Origin: Hyphomicrobium_A sp963759735 | GTDB taxonomy: Bacteria; Pseudomonadota; Alphaproteobacteria; Rhizobiales; Hyphomicrobiaceae | Direction of reading: 5' to 3' | Length of the DNA stretch: 64,000 bases | Assembly: GCA_963759735.1 (NCBI GenBank) | Contig: CAVXAF010000006.1 | Coordinates: forward strand, 39,494-103,493 | Part shown: in pieces, positions 26,000-34,769 of the stretch | How the letters are laid out: each line of letters opens with the position of its first letter | How positions within the stretch are numbered: position 1 is the first letter of the stretch | The notes under the pieces: generated by a model | What the model was told of the DNA's origin: nothing | Seen by the model: the letters and a program-made list of their open reading frames with translations, nothing else | The model's database searches: none | Position numbers and translations under genes: made by a program

Positions 26000-27576
26000 A
26001 CCAACGTGCCCCAGCCTTCGGCGGAAGCGGAGCGGGCAGCCGGAAGCCCGTCATCTAGCGCGCGCGCGAGGGCAGGCGCGCCGACCCGCTCGGCAATCGT
26101 CTCCGGCACGACCCAGGCGCGATAGCCCGAGGAGATGATCGGCGTCGAGCAGGAGAGCCCGTCGGCGCCGGCGTCACATGAGCGGTCGGGCTCGATGCTG
26201 CGAATTTCGCGACGGTCATGCCGCAGGAATCCCATGTCGACGGGCTGCATCGTCGTTTGCGGCGTGGAGAGCGTCACGCCGCGGAACACGCACGTTGTCT
26301 GGTTGCGACAGACGCCGGCGTTGCGGCCCAGCGTGTTGCCAGGGCCGAGCGCCTGCGCGCGGCGCATAACGGTTGCGGGCGACGTCGGACCGTTGCTCAC
26401 GTAGCAGCTGTCGCCGACGCACAGTACGGGATTGGCCGTCATGCGTTTGCCGGCAAAGCCGTGTCGCCGCGGCTGCATGACTATAAGCACCGTCACGCGC
26501 TGCGGATACGACATCGGCGTGGCGGCAGGGGCGACGAGAAGCGGCGCGGGTCGCGTGGGCTCGGCAACGGGACCGCCGAGGCTGTTGCGCGTCTCCATGT
26601 CGGGCGCGGATGTCGTCCGGCTGCGTTCTTCGCGCGCTTTCCGAGCCAGGCGGAATTTCTCGGCGATGCGGGCAGCTTCTGCCTCGCGCTGTGCTTCCTG
26701 TGCGGTGCGCTGTGCGGCCTTGGTCGCCTCGATCCGCTGCTGCTCCGCAACACGCGCCGCTTCAGCCGCGCGCTTCGTCTCGGCTTCGGCAGCCTGGCGC
26801 TTCAGCTCGGCGACGCGTGCGTCCTCGATGCGCTGCTTGGCTGCGGCTTCTTCCGCCTGCCTCTTGATCTCGGCGATGCGCGCTTCCTCGGCCTTGCGCT
26901 TTGCCTCGGCAACGCGCCGTTGCTCGGCCAGCCGCTGCTCCTCGGCTCGGGCCTGCTCCTCGACTTCGCGGGTGAGGCGCTCGGCTTCGGCGCTGCGGCG
27001 CTCTTCGGCTTGGCGATCCAGTTCCAGGCGCTGCTGACGCGCCTCTTCGGCCATGCGTTGCGCGTCGGCACGTGCCGCTTGGCGTTTTTCCTCGATGAGG
27101 CGCTGCTGTTCGCGCGCAAATTGCTCGCGGCGACGCGCCTCGGCCTCTTCTTCGGCAGCACGTAGCATTTCAGCCTCGTCGGCGACGCGCTGGGCCTGCT
27201 TGCGCGCCTCCTCGGCCTGGGCGTCGGCCTGTGCTTTCGCTTCGGCGCGCGCACGTTCGCCGGCTTGCGCTTGCGCCTCGGCCACGGCCCGGGCATCCGC
27301 GCGGGCCTTGGCATCGGCCCTTGCTCGCTGCGCCTTGGCTTGTTCTTCGGCCTCGGCTTCCGCGCGTGCTTTGGCTTCTGCTTGTACTTGTGCGCGCGCC
27401 TTGGCCTGCTTGGCGCGGCGGGCACTTTCGCCGTCCTCGGCAGCGCGCGAGAATTTGTCAGCGAGCGCGTGCGCGGCATCGGGGTCGGCGGCGGCTCCAT
27501 GCGGGCCATACATCCAGCCCATCAACACCACCGCGCACACTGCGCCGCGACTAAGCCCTCTCGCTACTGACCGCAT
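25978..27576 (-). CDS. Exported TolA-like coiled-coil protein with cysteine-containing C-terminal domain
   Basis: 532 aa. Signal peptide 1-30. Residues about 35-320 are almost entirely Ala, Glu, Arg, Lys and Gln in heptad-like arrays (repeats such as A-E-E-A-R and V-A-E-L-K-R-Q-A), predicting a long periplasmic helix like TolA domain II. A Pro-rich hinge (325-355) leads to a ~175-residue globular domain with six cysteines (L-C-V-G-D-S-C, V-C-R-N-Q-T-T-C, S-C-D-A-G-A-D-G-L-S-C), suggesting three disulfides. No TolA C-terminal domain or TonB box is seen. GAGGAAG precedes the ATG. Function unknown; it could span the periplasm. Confidence 0.75.
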   Translation of the reverse strand: MRSVARGLSRGAVCAVVLMGWMYGPHGAAADPDAAHALADKFSRAAEDGESARRAKQAKARAQVQAEAKARAEAEAEEQAKAQRARADAKARADARAVAEAQAQAGERARAEAKAQADAQAEEARKQAQRVADEAEMLRAAEEEAEARRREQFAREQQRLIEEKRQAARADAQRMAEEARQQRLELDRQAEERRSAEAERLTREVEEQARAEEQRLAEQRRVAEAKRKAEEARIAEIKRQAEEAAAKQRIEDARVAELKRQAAEAETKRAAEAARVAEQQRIEATKAAQRTAQEAQREAEAARIAEKFRLARKAREERSRTTSAPDMETRNSLGGPVAEPTRPAPLLVAPAATPMSYPQRVTVLIVMQPRRHGFAGKRMTANPVLCVGDSCYVSNGPTSPATVMRRAQALGPGNTLGRNAGVCRNQTTCVFRGVTLSTPQTTMQPVDMGFLRHDRREIRSIEPDRSCDAGADGLSCSTPIISSGYRAWVVPETIAERVGAPALARALDDGLPAARSASAEGWGTLVQTLPTR

Positions 27577-27727
27577 GACTTCCTCGCCAGATCATCGTCG
27601 GGGAGCGGGCGCTCCCGAGGGCGCGGCAAAAGCGCGACCCAATTCCGCCTATAAAGCGGGGGGCGCTTGAACGGCGGCTGAACGGCACCGTTCAGGTTGG
27701 GACAGCTGTGGACAGTCTGGAGCCCGC

Positions 27728-28591
27728 CTAGCCTGCAAGGATGGCGCGCAAGCCTTCGCGGTAGGTGGGGAATTTCAAAGCTACGCCAAGATCTTCCCGC
27801 ATCCGCGTGTTGCGCACGCGCTTGTTGTCGGCGTAGAAGCTGGCCGCCATCGGTGACAGTTGCGCATCCTCAAAGGCGATCGGCGGCGGTGGCGGCATGT
27901 GCAACAGCTCGGCAGCGTAGGTGATGATGTCCTGCGGCGGCGCTGGTTCGTCGTCGGTGACATTGTAGATCTGCTCGGCGCCGCGCCCACCAAGACCGGC
28001 CAGCACCGCAGCAGCGATGTCATCGACGTGGATGCGGTTGAACACCTGCCCCGGTTTAATGATGCGGTGCGCCGTGCCTGCGCGCAGCCGATCGATGGCG
28101 CTGCGGCCCGGTCCGTAGATCCCGGCCAGACGGAAAACTTGTGCGCGTGCCTTGCGGGCGGTGGCGAGGGCCAGCCATTCCTGTTCGGCATCGATGCGCC
28201 GGCGCCCGCGCGCCGAGGTGGCGTGCGTCGGCGTCGTCTCGTCGATCCATTCGCCCTGGCTGTCGCCGTAAACGCCGATCGTCGACAGGTAGCCGATCCA
28301 ACTCAGGGCAGGCGCTCGCATGAGATCATCGGTGTGATGGCGCAGCGCCGGATCACCGGCCGCGTCAGCAGGCGCCGAGACGAGCACGTGCGTCGCATTG
28401 GCGATGGCTTGTGCCACACCGGCGCCGGGCGCCGACCCGTCGAATACGAAAGCCTCATAGCCCTGTGCGGCGATCTTCTGTGCGCCCTCGGAAGTGCGCG
28501 CAGTGCCGGCGATGTGCCAGCCCTGTGCCGCGAGATGCTGCGCCACGCGCTGGGCGCTGTAGCCGAGCCCGAAGCAGAATAAGTGGCTCAT
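27728..28591 (-). CDS. NAD(P)-dependent epimerase-like protein (YeeZ type)
   Basis: 287 aa extended SDR relative. N-terminal dinucleotide motif F-C-F-G-L-G-Y-S-A-Q-R, Y-L-S-T-I-G-V-Y-G-D at the serine/tyrosine region, and F-R-L-A-G-I-Y-G-P-G-R-S-A. The usual Y-x-x-x-K is not clear (R-G-R-R-R-I-D-A-E follows), as in the YeeZ subgroup. Reaction unknown. The start chosen is the methionine of M-S-H-L-F-C-F. Lies 66 bp downstream of queG on the same strand and may be cotranscribed with it. Confidence 0.85.
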   Translation of the reverse strand: MSHLFCFGLGYSAQRVAQHLAAQGWHIAGTARTSEGAQKIAAQGYEAFVFDGSAPGAGVAQAIANATHVLVSAPADAAGDPALRHHTDDLMRAPALSWIGYLSTIGVYGDSQGEWIDETTPTHATSARGRRRIDAEQEWLALATARKARAQVFRLAGIYGPGRSAIDRLRAGTAHRIIKPGQVFNRIHVDDIAAAVLAGLGGRGAEQIYNVTDDEPAPPQDIITYAAELLHMPPPPPIAFEDAQLSPMAASFYADNKRVRNTRMREDLGVALKFPTYREGLRAILAG

Positions 28592-28657
28592 GCCGCCTGC
28601 CACTCGGCGCGCACATCGCTATCGGCCTCGCGTGATAGATGCCGGTGGCGGACCGCC

Positions 28658-29704
28658 TCACCGAGGTCGTCGCTTGTCGAGCTGGCGCATCGCCCATACG
28701 GCCATCGCGCGCACCAGCGGCGAGGCATCGCCGAGCAGCGCCTCGACGCGCGGCAGCAGGCTGGTATCGCCGGAGTTGCCGGCGGCGATCAGTACGTTGC
28801 GCAGGAAGCGGTCGCGGCCCGTGCGCTTGACGGGCGTTCCGGCAAAGCGGGCGCGGAAGGCCGCATCGTCGAGCTGCAGTAGCTCGGCCAGCGGGGGATT
28901 GTCGGTCTCGATGCGCGCATGAAAACGGACTTCATGCGCTGCAGCCGCAAACTTGTTCCACGGGCACACGGCGAGGCAATCGTCGCAACCGAACACGCGG
29001 TTGCCCATGGCGCGGCGGAACTCGGCGGGGATGTGCCCTTTGTGTTCGATCGACAGGTACGCGAGGCAGCGGCGCGCATCGAGCTGGTACGGCGCTGGAA
29101 AAGCTGCCGTCGGACACACGTCGAGGCAGCGGCTGCAGCTGCCGCAGTGATCGGCCTCGGGCGCATCGGCGGGTAGCTCGGCAGTGGTGAAAAGGGCACC
29201 AAGGAACAGCCACGAACCGTGCTCGCGCGAAACCAGCATGGTGTTCTTGCCCTGCCAGCCGAGGCCAGCGGCGGCGGCGAGCGGCTTCTCCATCACCGGC
29301 GCGGTATCGACGAAAACCTTCACGTCGGCACCGCTGGCGGAAGCGAGCGCCGAGCCCAGCTGCTTCAGCTTGCCCTTGAGGATGTCGTGGTAGTCCTTGC
29401 CCTGCGCATAGACCGATATGGCGCCGCGCGTCGGCTGCTCGAGCGCTTCCAACGGGTCGCTCGTCGGCGCGTAGCTCATGCCCAGCATGACGATGGAGCG
29501 CACCTCGGGCCACAGCCGCGAGGGGCTTTGGCGGCGCTCCGCGTTGGTCGCCATCCACACCATGTCGCCGTGCCGTCCAGCAGCGAGGAAGTCGGCAAGC
29601 CGCTCGCCGGCAGCATTCGCTGCATCGGGGGTCGTGATGCGCACCGCATCAAAGCCGAGCGCGGACGCCTCGCGCACCAGCATCTCCTTGAGTGCTGCGG
29701 TCAC
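28658..29704 (-). CDS. queG: Epoxyqueuosine reductase QueG
   Basis: 348 aa cobalamin-dependent iron-sulfur enzyme that reduces epoxyqueuosine to queuosine in tRNA. Two 4Fe-4S binding sets are plain: C-G-S-C-S-R-C-L-D-V-C-P and C-D-D-C-L-A-V-C-P-W-N-K-F. A HEAT-like C-terminal tail (G-N-S-G-D-T-S-L-L-P-R-V-E) follows. GTG at 29704 was chosen because the frame continues upstream into the GST gene without family similarity; an ATG at 29683 is an alternative. The gene is 10 bp downstream of the GST gene. Confidence 0.93.
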   Translation of the reverse strand: MTAALKEMLVREASALGFDAVRITTPDAANAAGERLADFLAAGRHGDMVWMATNAERRQSPSRLWPEVRSIVMLGMSYAPTSDPLEALEQPTRGAISVYAQGKDYHDILKGKLKQLGSALASASGADVKVFVDTAPVMEKPLAAAAGLGWQGKNTMLVSREHGSWLFLGALFTTAELPADAPEADHCGSCSRCLDVCPTAAFPAPYQLDARRCLAYLSIEHKGHIPAEFRRAMGNRVFGCDDCLAVCPWNKFAAAAHEVRFHARIETDNPPLAELLQLDDAAFRARFAGTPVKRTGRDRFLRNVLIAAGNSGDTSLLPRVEALLGDASPLVRAMAVWAMRQLDKRRPR

Positions 29705-29714
29705 GACGCTGCCA

Positions 29715-30416
29715 TCAGAAATCGAGATCGGCGTAATGGGCCACAGGCAGTGCTCCTGGAACGCGGTCGGCCAAAAGAGTGCGGAATGCGCGCCGCGACT
29801 TGAGGCGTGCATACCAGACCTTGGCGACGGCAAACTCCTCCCATGGCACTTCGCCTAGGTAATCTACCGATGACAGCTGCGCGGCGGCGGCGAGATCGGC
29901 GAAGGATAGCTCCTCGCCCGCCAGCCAGCGCCGCCGGTCGGCCAGATAGCTGATATAGCTCATATGGTACCGCAGGTTTGTACGGATGGCGCGCAGGAAG
30001 TCGACGTCCGGCGTGGTCGCGCCGCTCGGCTGCAGGCGGGTGTAAACCCTTTCCTGCAGCAGCTCGTGCGTCACTTCGCGGTTGAACTTGCCGTTGAACC
30101 AGTCGACCAGCCGTCTGATCTCGGCCCGCTGCAGCCGGTCGCCGGGGAACAGCGGCAGAACCTCGGTATCGCCGTCCTCGACCGCCTCGGGCACCCCTTC
30201 GGCCAAGTATTCGGAAATGGCGTAAACGCCGCACAGCGGCGCTCCCTCGCCAACCTGCAGCACAGGCAGCTCGCCTGCCGGGTTGAGGGCCAGGAACTCA
30301 GGGCGCCACTCCCACGGCCGCTCTTCGACAAGCTCGACTTCCTGACCGAGCTCCGCCAGCGCCAGGCGAACGGCGCGCGAGTGAGGACAGAGCCGGAAGT
30401 GCGTCAGCGTGTGCAT
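29715..30416 (-). CDS. Glutathione S-transferase family protein
   Basis: 233 aa. The N-terminal thioredoxin-like domain begins L-T-H-F-R-L-C-P-H-S-R-A-V-R, with the cis-proline region N-P-A-G-E-L-P-V-L-Q-V and Y-A-I-S-E-Y-L-A-E. The C-terminal half is helical (L-S-F-A-D-L-A-A-A-A-Q-L). The C-P-H-S motif suggests a Cys- or Ser-type active site. Substrate unknown. Organised with queG and the YeeZ-like gene on the minus strand. Confidence 0.88.
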   Translation of the reverse strand: MHTLTHFRLCPHSRAVRLALAELGQEVELVEERPWEWRPEFLALNPAGELPVLQVGEGAPLCGVYAISEYLAEGVPEAVEDGDTEVLPLFPGDRLQRAEIRRLVDWFNGKFNREVTHELLQERVYTRLQPSGATTPDVDFLRAIRTNLRYHMSYISYLADRRRWLAGEELSFADLAAAAQLSSVDYLGEVPWEEFAVAKVWYARLKSRRAFRTLLADRVPGALPVAHYADLDF

Positions 30417-30496
30417 TGCTCGTTGTGACGGTTTGTTATTGGGATGTCGGCAACCGACGCTCCTAAGCCTCAAGGCCCGATAAGACAATCGCTCCG

Positions 30497-30554
30497 TGTG
30501 GCGGGGAAGTGGCACCGCGCTTGGTCAAATCCTGCTAATCCTCCCCGCCGCACA
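30497..30554. repeat. Interrupted inverted repeat in the GST/uppP intergenic region
   Basis: GGCGGGGA (30500-30507) pairs with TCCCCGCC (30542-30549). With a two-base bulge the arms can be extended by TGTG/CACA, giving about 11-12 pairs around a 34-base loop. It lies upstream of uppP and could be a leader hairpin or an operator pair. Confidence 0.3.
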
Positions 30555-30592
30555 GAAAAAAACCATCGCTGCTCAACTGTAAGGTCCCGCCG

Positions 30593-31414
30593 ATGCCGAT
30601 CTGGGAAGTGATCCTCCTTGGCCTCATTGAAGGGCTGACCGAGTTCCTGCCGGTCTCCTCGACTGCGCATCTACTGCTCACCGAGCACTTCCTGGGTATC
30701 TGCACGCCGGGCAAGACGTTCGAGGTGCTCATTCAGCTCGGCGCCGTACTCGCCATCCTCAGCGTCTACTCCGTCAAGCTGACGCGCATAGCCATGGCGA
30801 TCCCCTACGACCCGCGCGCGCGCCGCTTCGTGCTGAGCGTGCTGCTCGCTTTTCTGCCGGCGGCGGTCATCGGCGCCCTGGCCCATGATTTCATTAAGAC
30901 GGTGCTGTTCGAAACGCCGATGCTCATCGCGATCATGTTGATCGTCGGCGGCGTGGTGCTCATTCTCGTCGATCGCATGCAGCTGGCCGTCCGCTACGAC
31001 AACGCCATGGACTATCCGCCTTCGATGGCATTGAAGGTCGGCCTGATCCAGTGCCTCGCGATGATCCCCGGCGTGTCGCGGTCGGGCGCGACCATCGTCG
31101 GCGCCATGCTACTCGGCAGCGACAAGCGCGCGGCGGCGGAGTTCTCGTTCTTCCTGGCGATGCCCACCATGGGCGGCGCCTTCGCCTATGACCTCTACAA
31201 GAACTGGTCGATCCTGCAGGCAGGCGATGTCACCAACATCGTCATCGGCTTCATCACCGCCTTCATCGCGGCGGTGTTCGTCGTGCGCTACCTGCTCGAC
31301 TACGTGAGCCGCCACGGGTTTGCGGTCTTCGGCTGGTGGCGGATCATCGTCGGCGGTATTGCGCTGGGCGCGATGCTCGTGCTCGGGCACACCTCAGGCT
31401 GCCCGGTGCCGTGA
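30593..31414 (+). CDS. uppP: Undecaprenyl-diphosphatase (bacitracin resistance protein)
   Basis: 273 aa integral membrane enzyme recycling undecaprenyl pyrophosphate to the monophosphate carrier for peptidoglycan and other polymers. The two signature motifs are present: E-G-L-T-E-F-L-P-V-S-S-T-A-H near the start and G-V-S-R-S-G-A-T-I after the middle. About eight hydrophobic helices are evident. AAGG precedes the ATG. It is divergent from the GST gene and convergent with ptsN. Confidence 0.96.
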   Translation: MPIWEVILLGLIEGLTEFLPVSSTAHLLLTEHFLGICTPGKTFEVLIQLGAVLAILSVYSVKLTRIAMAIPYDPRARRFVLSVLLAFLPAAVIGALAHDFIKTVLFETPMLIAIMLIVGGVVLILVDRMQLAVRYDNAMDYPPSMALKVGLIQCLAMIPGVSRSGATIVGAMLLGSDKRAAAEFSFFLAMPTMGGAFAYDLYKNWSILQAGDVTNIVIGFITAFIAAVFVVRYLLDYVSRHGFAVFGWWRIIVGGIALGAMLVLGHTSGCPVP

Positions 31415-31443
31415 TACGCGCCGGGAGTGCTGGCCGACGCCGT

Positions 31444-31908
31444 CTAGGCAGCGTGCGAGGGTATGGGTCGCGTCAGCGCCACGCGCAGAGCTGCTCCGTC
31501 CGTGGCGTTGCGCAATGCATCGAGCACCGAGGGTTCGCGTACGACGCGCGAAATGCTGGCCAGCGCCTTGAGGTGGTCGCCGCTCGCATGATCGGGTGCC
31601 AACAGCAGGAAAAGCAGATCGACGGGCTCGCCATCGTGCGATTCATAGTCGATGGCCTCGTCGAGGCGCGCGAACAGGCACAAGATGTTGCGCATGCCGG
31701 CAAGCTTCACGTGTGGAACGGCGATGCCGTGGCCGAGGCCGGTCGAGCCGAGCCGCTCACGCTGCAACAGCGTGTTGAAAATTTCGCGCTGATCAAGACC
31801 TGTCCTCGCCGCGGCAATCGTCGCCAGCTCCTGCAGGGCGTGCTTCTTGCTCGTCGCCTTCAGGGAAGCAATGATGCCATCGGAGGCGAGCAGGTCACAG
31901 AGATCCAT
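31444..31908 (-). CDS. ptsN: PTS IIA-like nitrogen regulatory protein PtsN (EIIA-Ntr)
   Basis: 154 aa. The phosphorylated histidine lies in G-H-G-I-A-V-P-H-V-K within a IIA(fructose) fold. In Hyphomicrobiales the protein is the output of the nitrogen phosphotransferase system (PtsP-NPr-PtsN), influencing K+ transport and sigma-54-linked metabolism (family knowledge). The ATG at 31908 has AGGA seven bases upstream; a TTG at 31926 is the only longer option. The gene follows rpoN on the same strand but is 489 bp away because hpf is absent. Confidence 0.94.
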   Translation of the reverse strand: MDLCDLLASDGIIASLKATSKKHALQELATIAAARTGLDQREIFNTLLQRERLGSTGLGHGIAVPHVKLAGMRNILCLFARLDEAIDYESHDGEPVDLLFLLLAPDHASGDHLKALASISRVVREPSVLDALRNATDGAALRVALTRPIPSHAA

Positions 31909-32146
31909 CGTCAAATCCTGATCCAACCTGTTGCGAAGCGCCGGCGCCTATAACCCCCGTGGGCGGCAGGTCGTGGCCGGCGACTCTATAATTCTACCTT
32001 CATGCCCGTGCCCCCGCACGTACCCTCTTGCCGCCCCAGCCGATCTATCCCCGCGCCAGTGCGAAGCCCCGTTGAGAAACCAAAAAGATGGCACTCGCAA
32101 GGTCGTGTGCACAGTAATTTTGCAGGACAGTTCCCCGCGACGCTTA

Positions 32147-32199
32147 GCTAAGTCTCCGGCTGATCAGGAAATTCTCATCAGCCGGTCCCCAGACTTAGC
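32147..32199. other. Long imperfect hairpin in the rpoN-ptsN gap (candidate structured RNA)
   Basis: Two perfect 9-bp segments stack: GCTAAGTCT/AGACTTAGC outside and CCGGCTGAT/ATCAGCCGG inside, with a 5-base bulge on one side and a 12-base loop. The surrounding ~490-bp stretch (31909-32396) has lower GC than its neighbours and holds no convincing gene. The transcript could be a processed leader of ptsN, a small RNA, or a leftover of a lost hpf gene. Symmetry does not reveal the strand. Confidence 0.5.
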
Positions 32200-32309
32200 C
32201 CACTTCTCAGAAAACCCGGCTCCACCCTGGATTTCCTGGTGCTTTGCGCTGCAAGAACGGGGCCACGCCCTGTTTGCCGTGTGAAGAATAGCGGACTGGG
32301 GCCTCTGCA

Positions 32310-32337
32310 AGGCTCGGCAGCGCTACGGCCCGAGCCT
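32310..32337 (-). terminator. Hairpin after rpoN, possible terminator
   Basis: AGGCTCGG and CCGAGCCT are perfect 8-base arms with a 12-base loop, about 60 bases past the rpoN stop. There is no T-run on the minus strand, so it would be a weak or Rho-assisted terminator, or an mRNA-stabilising 3' hairpin. Confidence 0.35.
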
Positions 32338-32396
32338 ATAGAGCACTGCTCGGCGGCACACAAGGGCGCCGCACGAACGACGGCGAGACCCCGTCC

Positions 32397-33929
32397 TTAC
32401 GAGCCGACGCGCTCGATCATGCGCTTGTCGCGGCGCCGTTGCACCGAGGAGGGGATTCGCATCGCTTCGCGATATTTCGCCACCGTGCGGCGCGCGATGT
32501 CGATGCCGTCGTTCTTCAGCTTCTCGACGATCTTGTCGTCCGACAAGACGCTCGCCGGCGTTTCGCCGTCGATCATCTGCTTGATGCGATGGCGCACCGC
32601 CTCGGACGAATGCGACTCGCCCTCGTCGTCGAAAGAGGCGATGGCGGAGGTGAAGAAGTACTTCAATTCGAAGATGCCGCGTGGCGTCGCCATGTACTTG
32701 TTGGAGGTGACGCGTGACACGGTGGATTCGTGCATCGAAATGGCGTCGGCGACGGTCCGCAGATTCAGCGGGCGCAGGTACTGCACGCCGTGCGTGAAGA
32801 AGCCATCCTGCTGACGGACGATCTCCTCGGCCACGCGCAGGATGGTGCGAGCGCGCTGATCGAGGCTCTTCACCAGCCAGTTGGCCGTCTGCAGGCACTC
32901 GAGCAGGTAGTTGCGGTCGGCGGCCGAGCCGGCGGACTGCGAAACGGTGGTCAGATACGTGCGATTGACCAGCACCCGCGGCAGCGTGTCGGTGTTGAGC
33001 TCGATGATCCATGTACCGTCAGAGGCGGCGCGCACCAGGACGTCCGGGACCACCGGCTGCAGCTGCACGGAGCCGAACTTCAGGCCCGGCTTGGGATTGA
33101 GCTTCTTGATCTCGGTGACGATCTCCAGCAGCTCGTCCATCTCGATACCCACAGCCTTGCGCAGTGCCGGCAGATTGTGCCCGGCCAGCAAGTGAAGGTT
33201 TTCAAGGAAGCGGCTGACGATCGGATCGTAACGGTTCTGGTCCTTGAGCTGCAGCGCCAGGCACTCGGCGAGCGAGCGCGCGAAGACGCCGGGAGGATCG
33301 AGTGTCTGCAAGGTAGCCAGGACTTTTTCGACCATCGACTGCGGGGCGCCGAGCTTTTCGGCGATTACGTCGAGATCGGCGGGCAGGTAGCCGGCCTCAT
33401 CCACCATGTCGACGAGGTACTGACCAATCAGACGGTCGGCCGGCTCAGTCAGCACCAGCGGCACCTGCGCGCTCAGATGCTCGCGCAGCGACACTTCGTT
33501 GGTGAGGAACGCCTCAATGTTTATGTCATCGCCCGAGCCAGCGCCGCGCTGGCGCACTGAGGCCCATCCTGACGCGGCATCCTGCATCTGGTCGGACGGC
33601 GCGCTGTCGGGATAGACGTTCTCGTACTCGGTATCGAAGGTAGCCTCGGGATCGGCGACCGATTTGTTGAGGTCGACCCAGTCGCCTTCGCCGTCGCCGG
33701 CCGGCGCTGTTTCTTCCGGCTTGGCGAACTCTGTGGGTTCGCCCTCGGCGCGCACAGGCGCTTCCACGCCCTCGTCGGGCTCGAGCAGCGGATTGCGCTC
33801 CAGCTCTCCGTCGACGAACTGCGCCAGCTCCATATTCGAAAGCTGAAGCAAGCGAATAGCCTGCTGCAGTTGGGGTGTCATCACCAACTGCTGGCCTTGC
33901 CTCATCTCCAGCTTAGTAGAAAGCGCCAT
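32397..33929 (-). CDS. rpoN: RNA polymerase sigma-54 factor
   Basis: 510 aa. Region I is the Gln/Leu-rich N-terminus (M-R-Q-G-Q-Q-L-V-M-T-P-Q-L-Q-Q-A-I-R-L). An acidic Region II follows. Region III includes the core-binding part and helix-turn-helix (T-V-S-R-V-T-S-N-K-Y). The C-terminal RpoN box is A-R-R-T-V-A-K-Y-R-E. It directs transcription from -24/-12 promoters with enhancer-binding ATPases. Order lptC/A-lptB-rpoN-ptsN is the standard alphaproteobacterial arrangement, with hpf missing. Confidence 0.97.
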   Translation of the reverse strand: MALSTKLEMRQGQQLVMTPQLQQAIRLLQLSNMELAQFVDGELERNPLLEPDEGVEAPVRAEGEPTEFAKPEETAPAGDGEGDWVDLNKSVADPEATFDTEYENVYPDSAPSDQMQDAASGWASVRQRGAGSGDDINIEAFLTNEVSLREHLSAQVPLVLTEPADRLIGQYLVDMVDEAGYLPADLDVIAEKLGAPQSMVEKVLATLQTLDPPGVFARSLAECLALQLKDQNRYDPIVSRFLENLHLLAGHNLPALRKAVGIEMDELLEIVTEIKKLNPKPGLKFGSVQLQPVVPDVLVRAASDGTWIIELNTDTLPRVLVNRTYLTTVSQSAGSAADRNYLLECLQTANWLVKSLDQRARTILRVAEEIVRQQDGFFTHGVQYLRPLNLRTVADAISMHESTVSRVTSNKYMATPRGIFELKYFFTSAIASFDDEGESHSSEAVRHRIKQMIDGETPASVLSDDKIVEKLKNDGIDIARRTVAKYREAMRIPSSVQRRRDKRMIERVGS

Positions 33930-33971
33930 GCGCTCGTCCAGGTATCTCGGCTGCTGATGCCCGCTGTGTAG

Positions 33972-34769
33972 TCAGCGCGCGTTAACGAACATGTCTCCGA
34001 GGTACACACGCCGCACGTCGTCGTTGGCTATGATTTCCTCAGGCTTACCTTGTGTTAGAACCTGACCGTCGTAGATGATGTAGGCTCGGTCTATCAAGCT
34101 AAGCGTTTCGCGGACGTTATGATCGGTGATGAGAACGCCGATGCCACGCTCGGTCAAATGACGCACCAGCTCCTGGATGTCACCGACGGCGATGGGGTCG
34201 ATGCCGGCGAAAGGCTCGTCCAACAGCATGAATGACGGGCCCGAGGCGAGGGCGCGGGCGATTTCGCAGCGTCTCCGCTCGCCGCCTGAAAGCGCGATCG
34301 ACGGGGACTTGCGCAGCTTGGTGATGCGGAATTCCTCGAGCAGGCTGTCGAGCTTCTCCTTGCGCTTCTTTTTGGACGGCTCGACGATTTCGAGCACGGC
34401 CATAATGTTCTGCTCGACCGTCAAGCCTCGGAAGATCGACGCTTCCTGCGGCAGATAGCCGATGCCAAGCCGCGCCCGCCGGTACATGGGCAGCCGCGTG
34501 ACGTCCATGCCGTCGATGGTGATGTTGCCTTTGTCGGGAGGGACGAGTCCGGTGATCATGTAGAACACCGTCGTCTTGCCGGCGCCGTTAGGGCCCAGCA
34601 ACCCGACCAATTCTCCGCGGCCGACGGCGAGGCTGACGCCGCGCACGACGAGGCGCTTCTTGTAGCTTTTCTGGACGTGGTGGACGGTCAGCCATCCCTC
34701 GGAGCCGAGTTGCTCGGGACCGCCGTTGACGGCCGGCGCCGCGCGTGCGCGTAGCCCTCGCCGTCCCAC
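33972..34769 (-). CDS. lptB: LPS export ABC transporter ATPase LptB
   Basis: 265 aa ABC ATPase powering LPS extraction with LptFG. Walker A is G-P-N-G-A-G-K-T-T, the signature is A-L-S-G-G-E-R-R-R, Walker B is F-M-L-L-D-E-P-F-A-G-I-D-P, and the H-loop is I-T-D-H-N-V-R-E-T. The GTG at 34769 yields a 25-residue leader. An adjacent frame just upstream (from about 34825) encodes plausible protein (K-I-L-S-F-G-S-K-R then Y-D-E-W-D-G-E-G-Y-A-H-A-R) that may be the true N-terminus joined by a one-base deletion near 34745. Followed by rpoN. Confidence 0.94.
   Translation of the reverse strand: MGRRGLRARAAPAVNGGPEQLGSEGWLTVHHVQKSYKKRLVVRGVSLAVGRGELVGLLGPNGAGKTTVFYMITGLVPPDKGNITIDGMDVTRLPMYRRARLGIGYLPQEASIFRGLTVEQNIMAVLEIVEPSKKKRKEKLDSLLEEFRITKLRKSPSIALSGGERRRCEIARALASGPSFMLLDEPFAGIDPIAVGDIQELVRHLTERGIGVLITDHNVRETLSLIDRAYIIYDGQVLTQGKPEEIIANDDVRRVYLGDMFVNAR

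Noticed and set aside
32147..32199. CTGATGA inside the rpoN-ptsN hairpin, resembling the hammerhead ribozyme core
   Set aside because: No GAAA box or third stem in the required places; the sequence is explained by a simple two-part hairpin.
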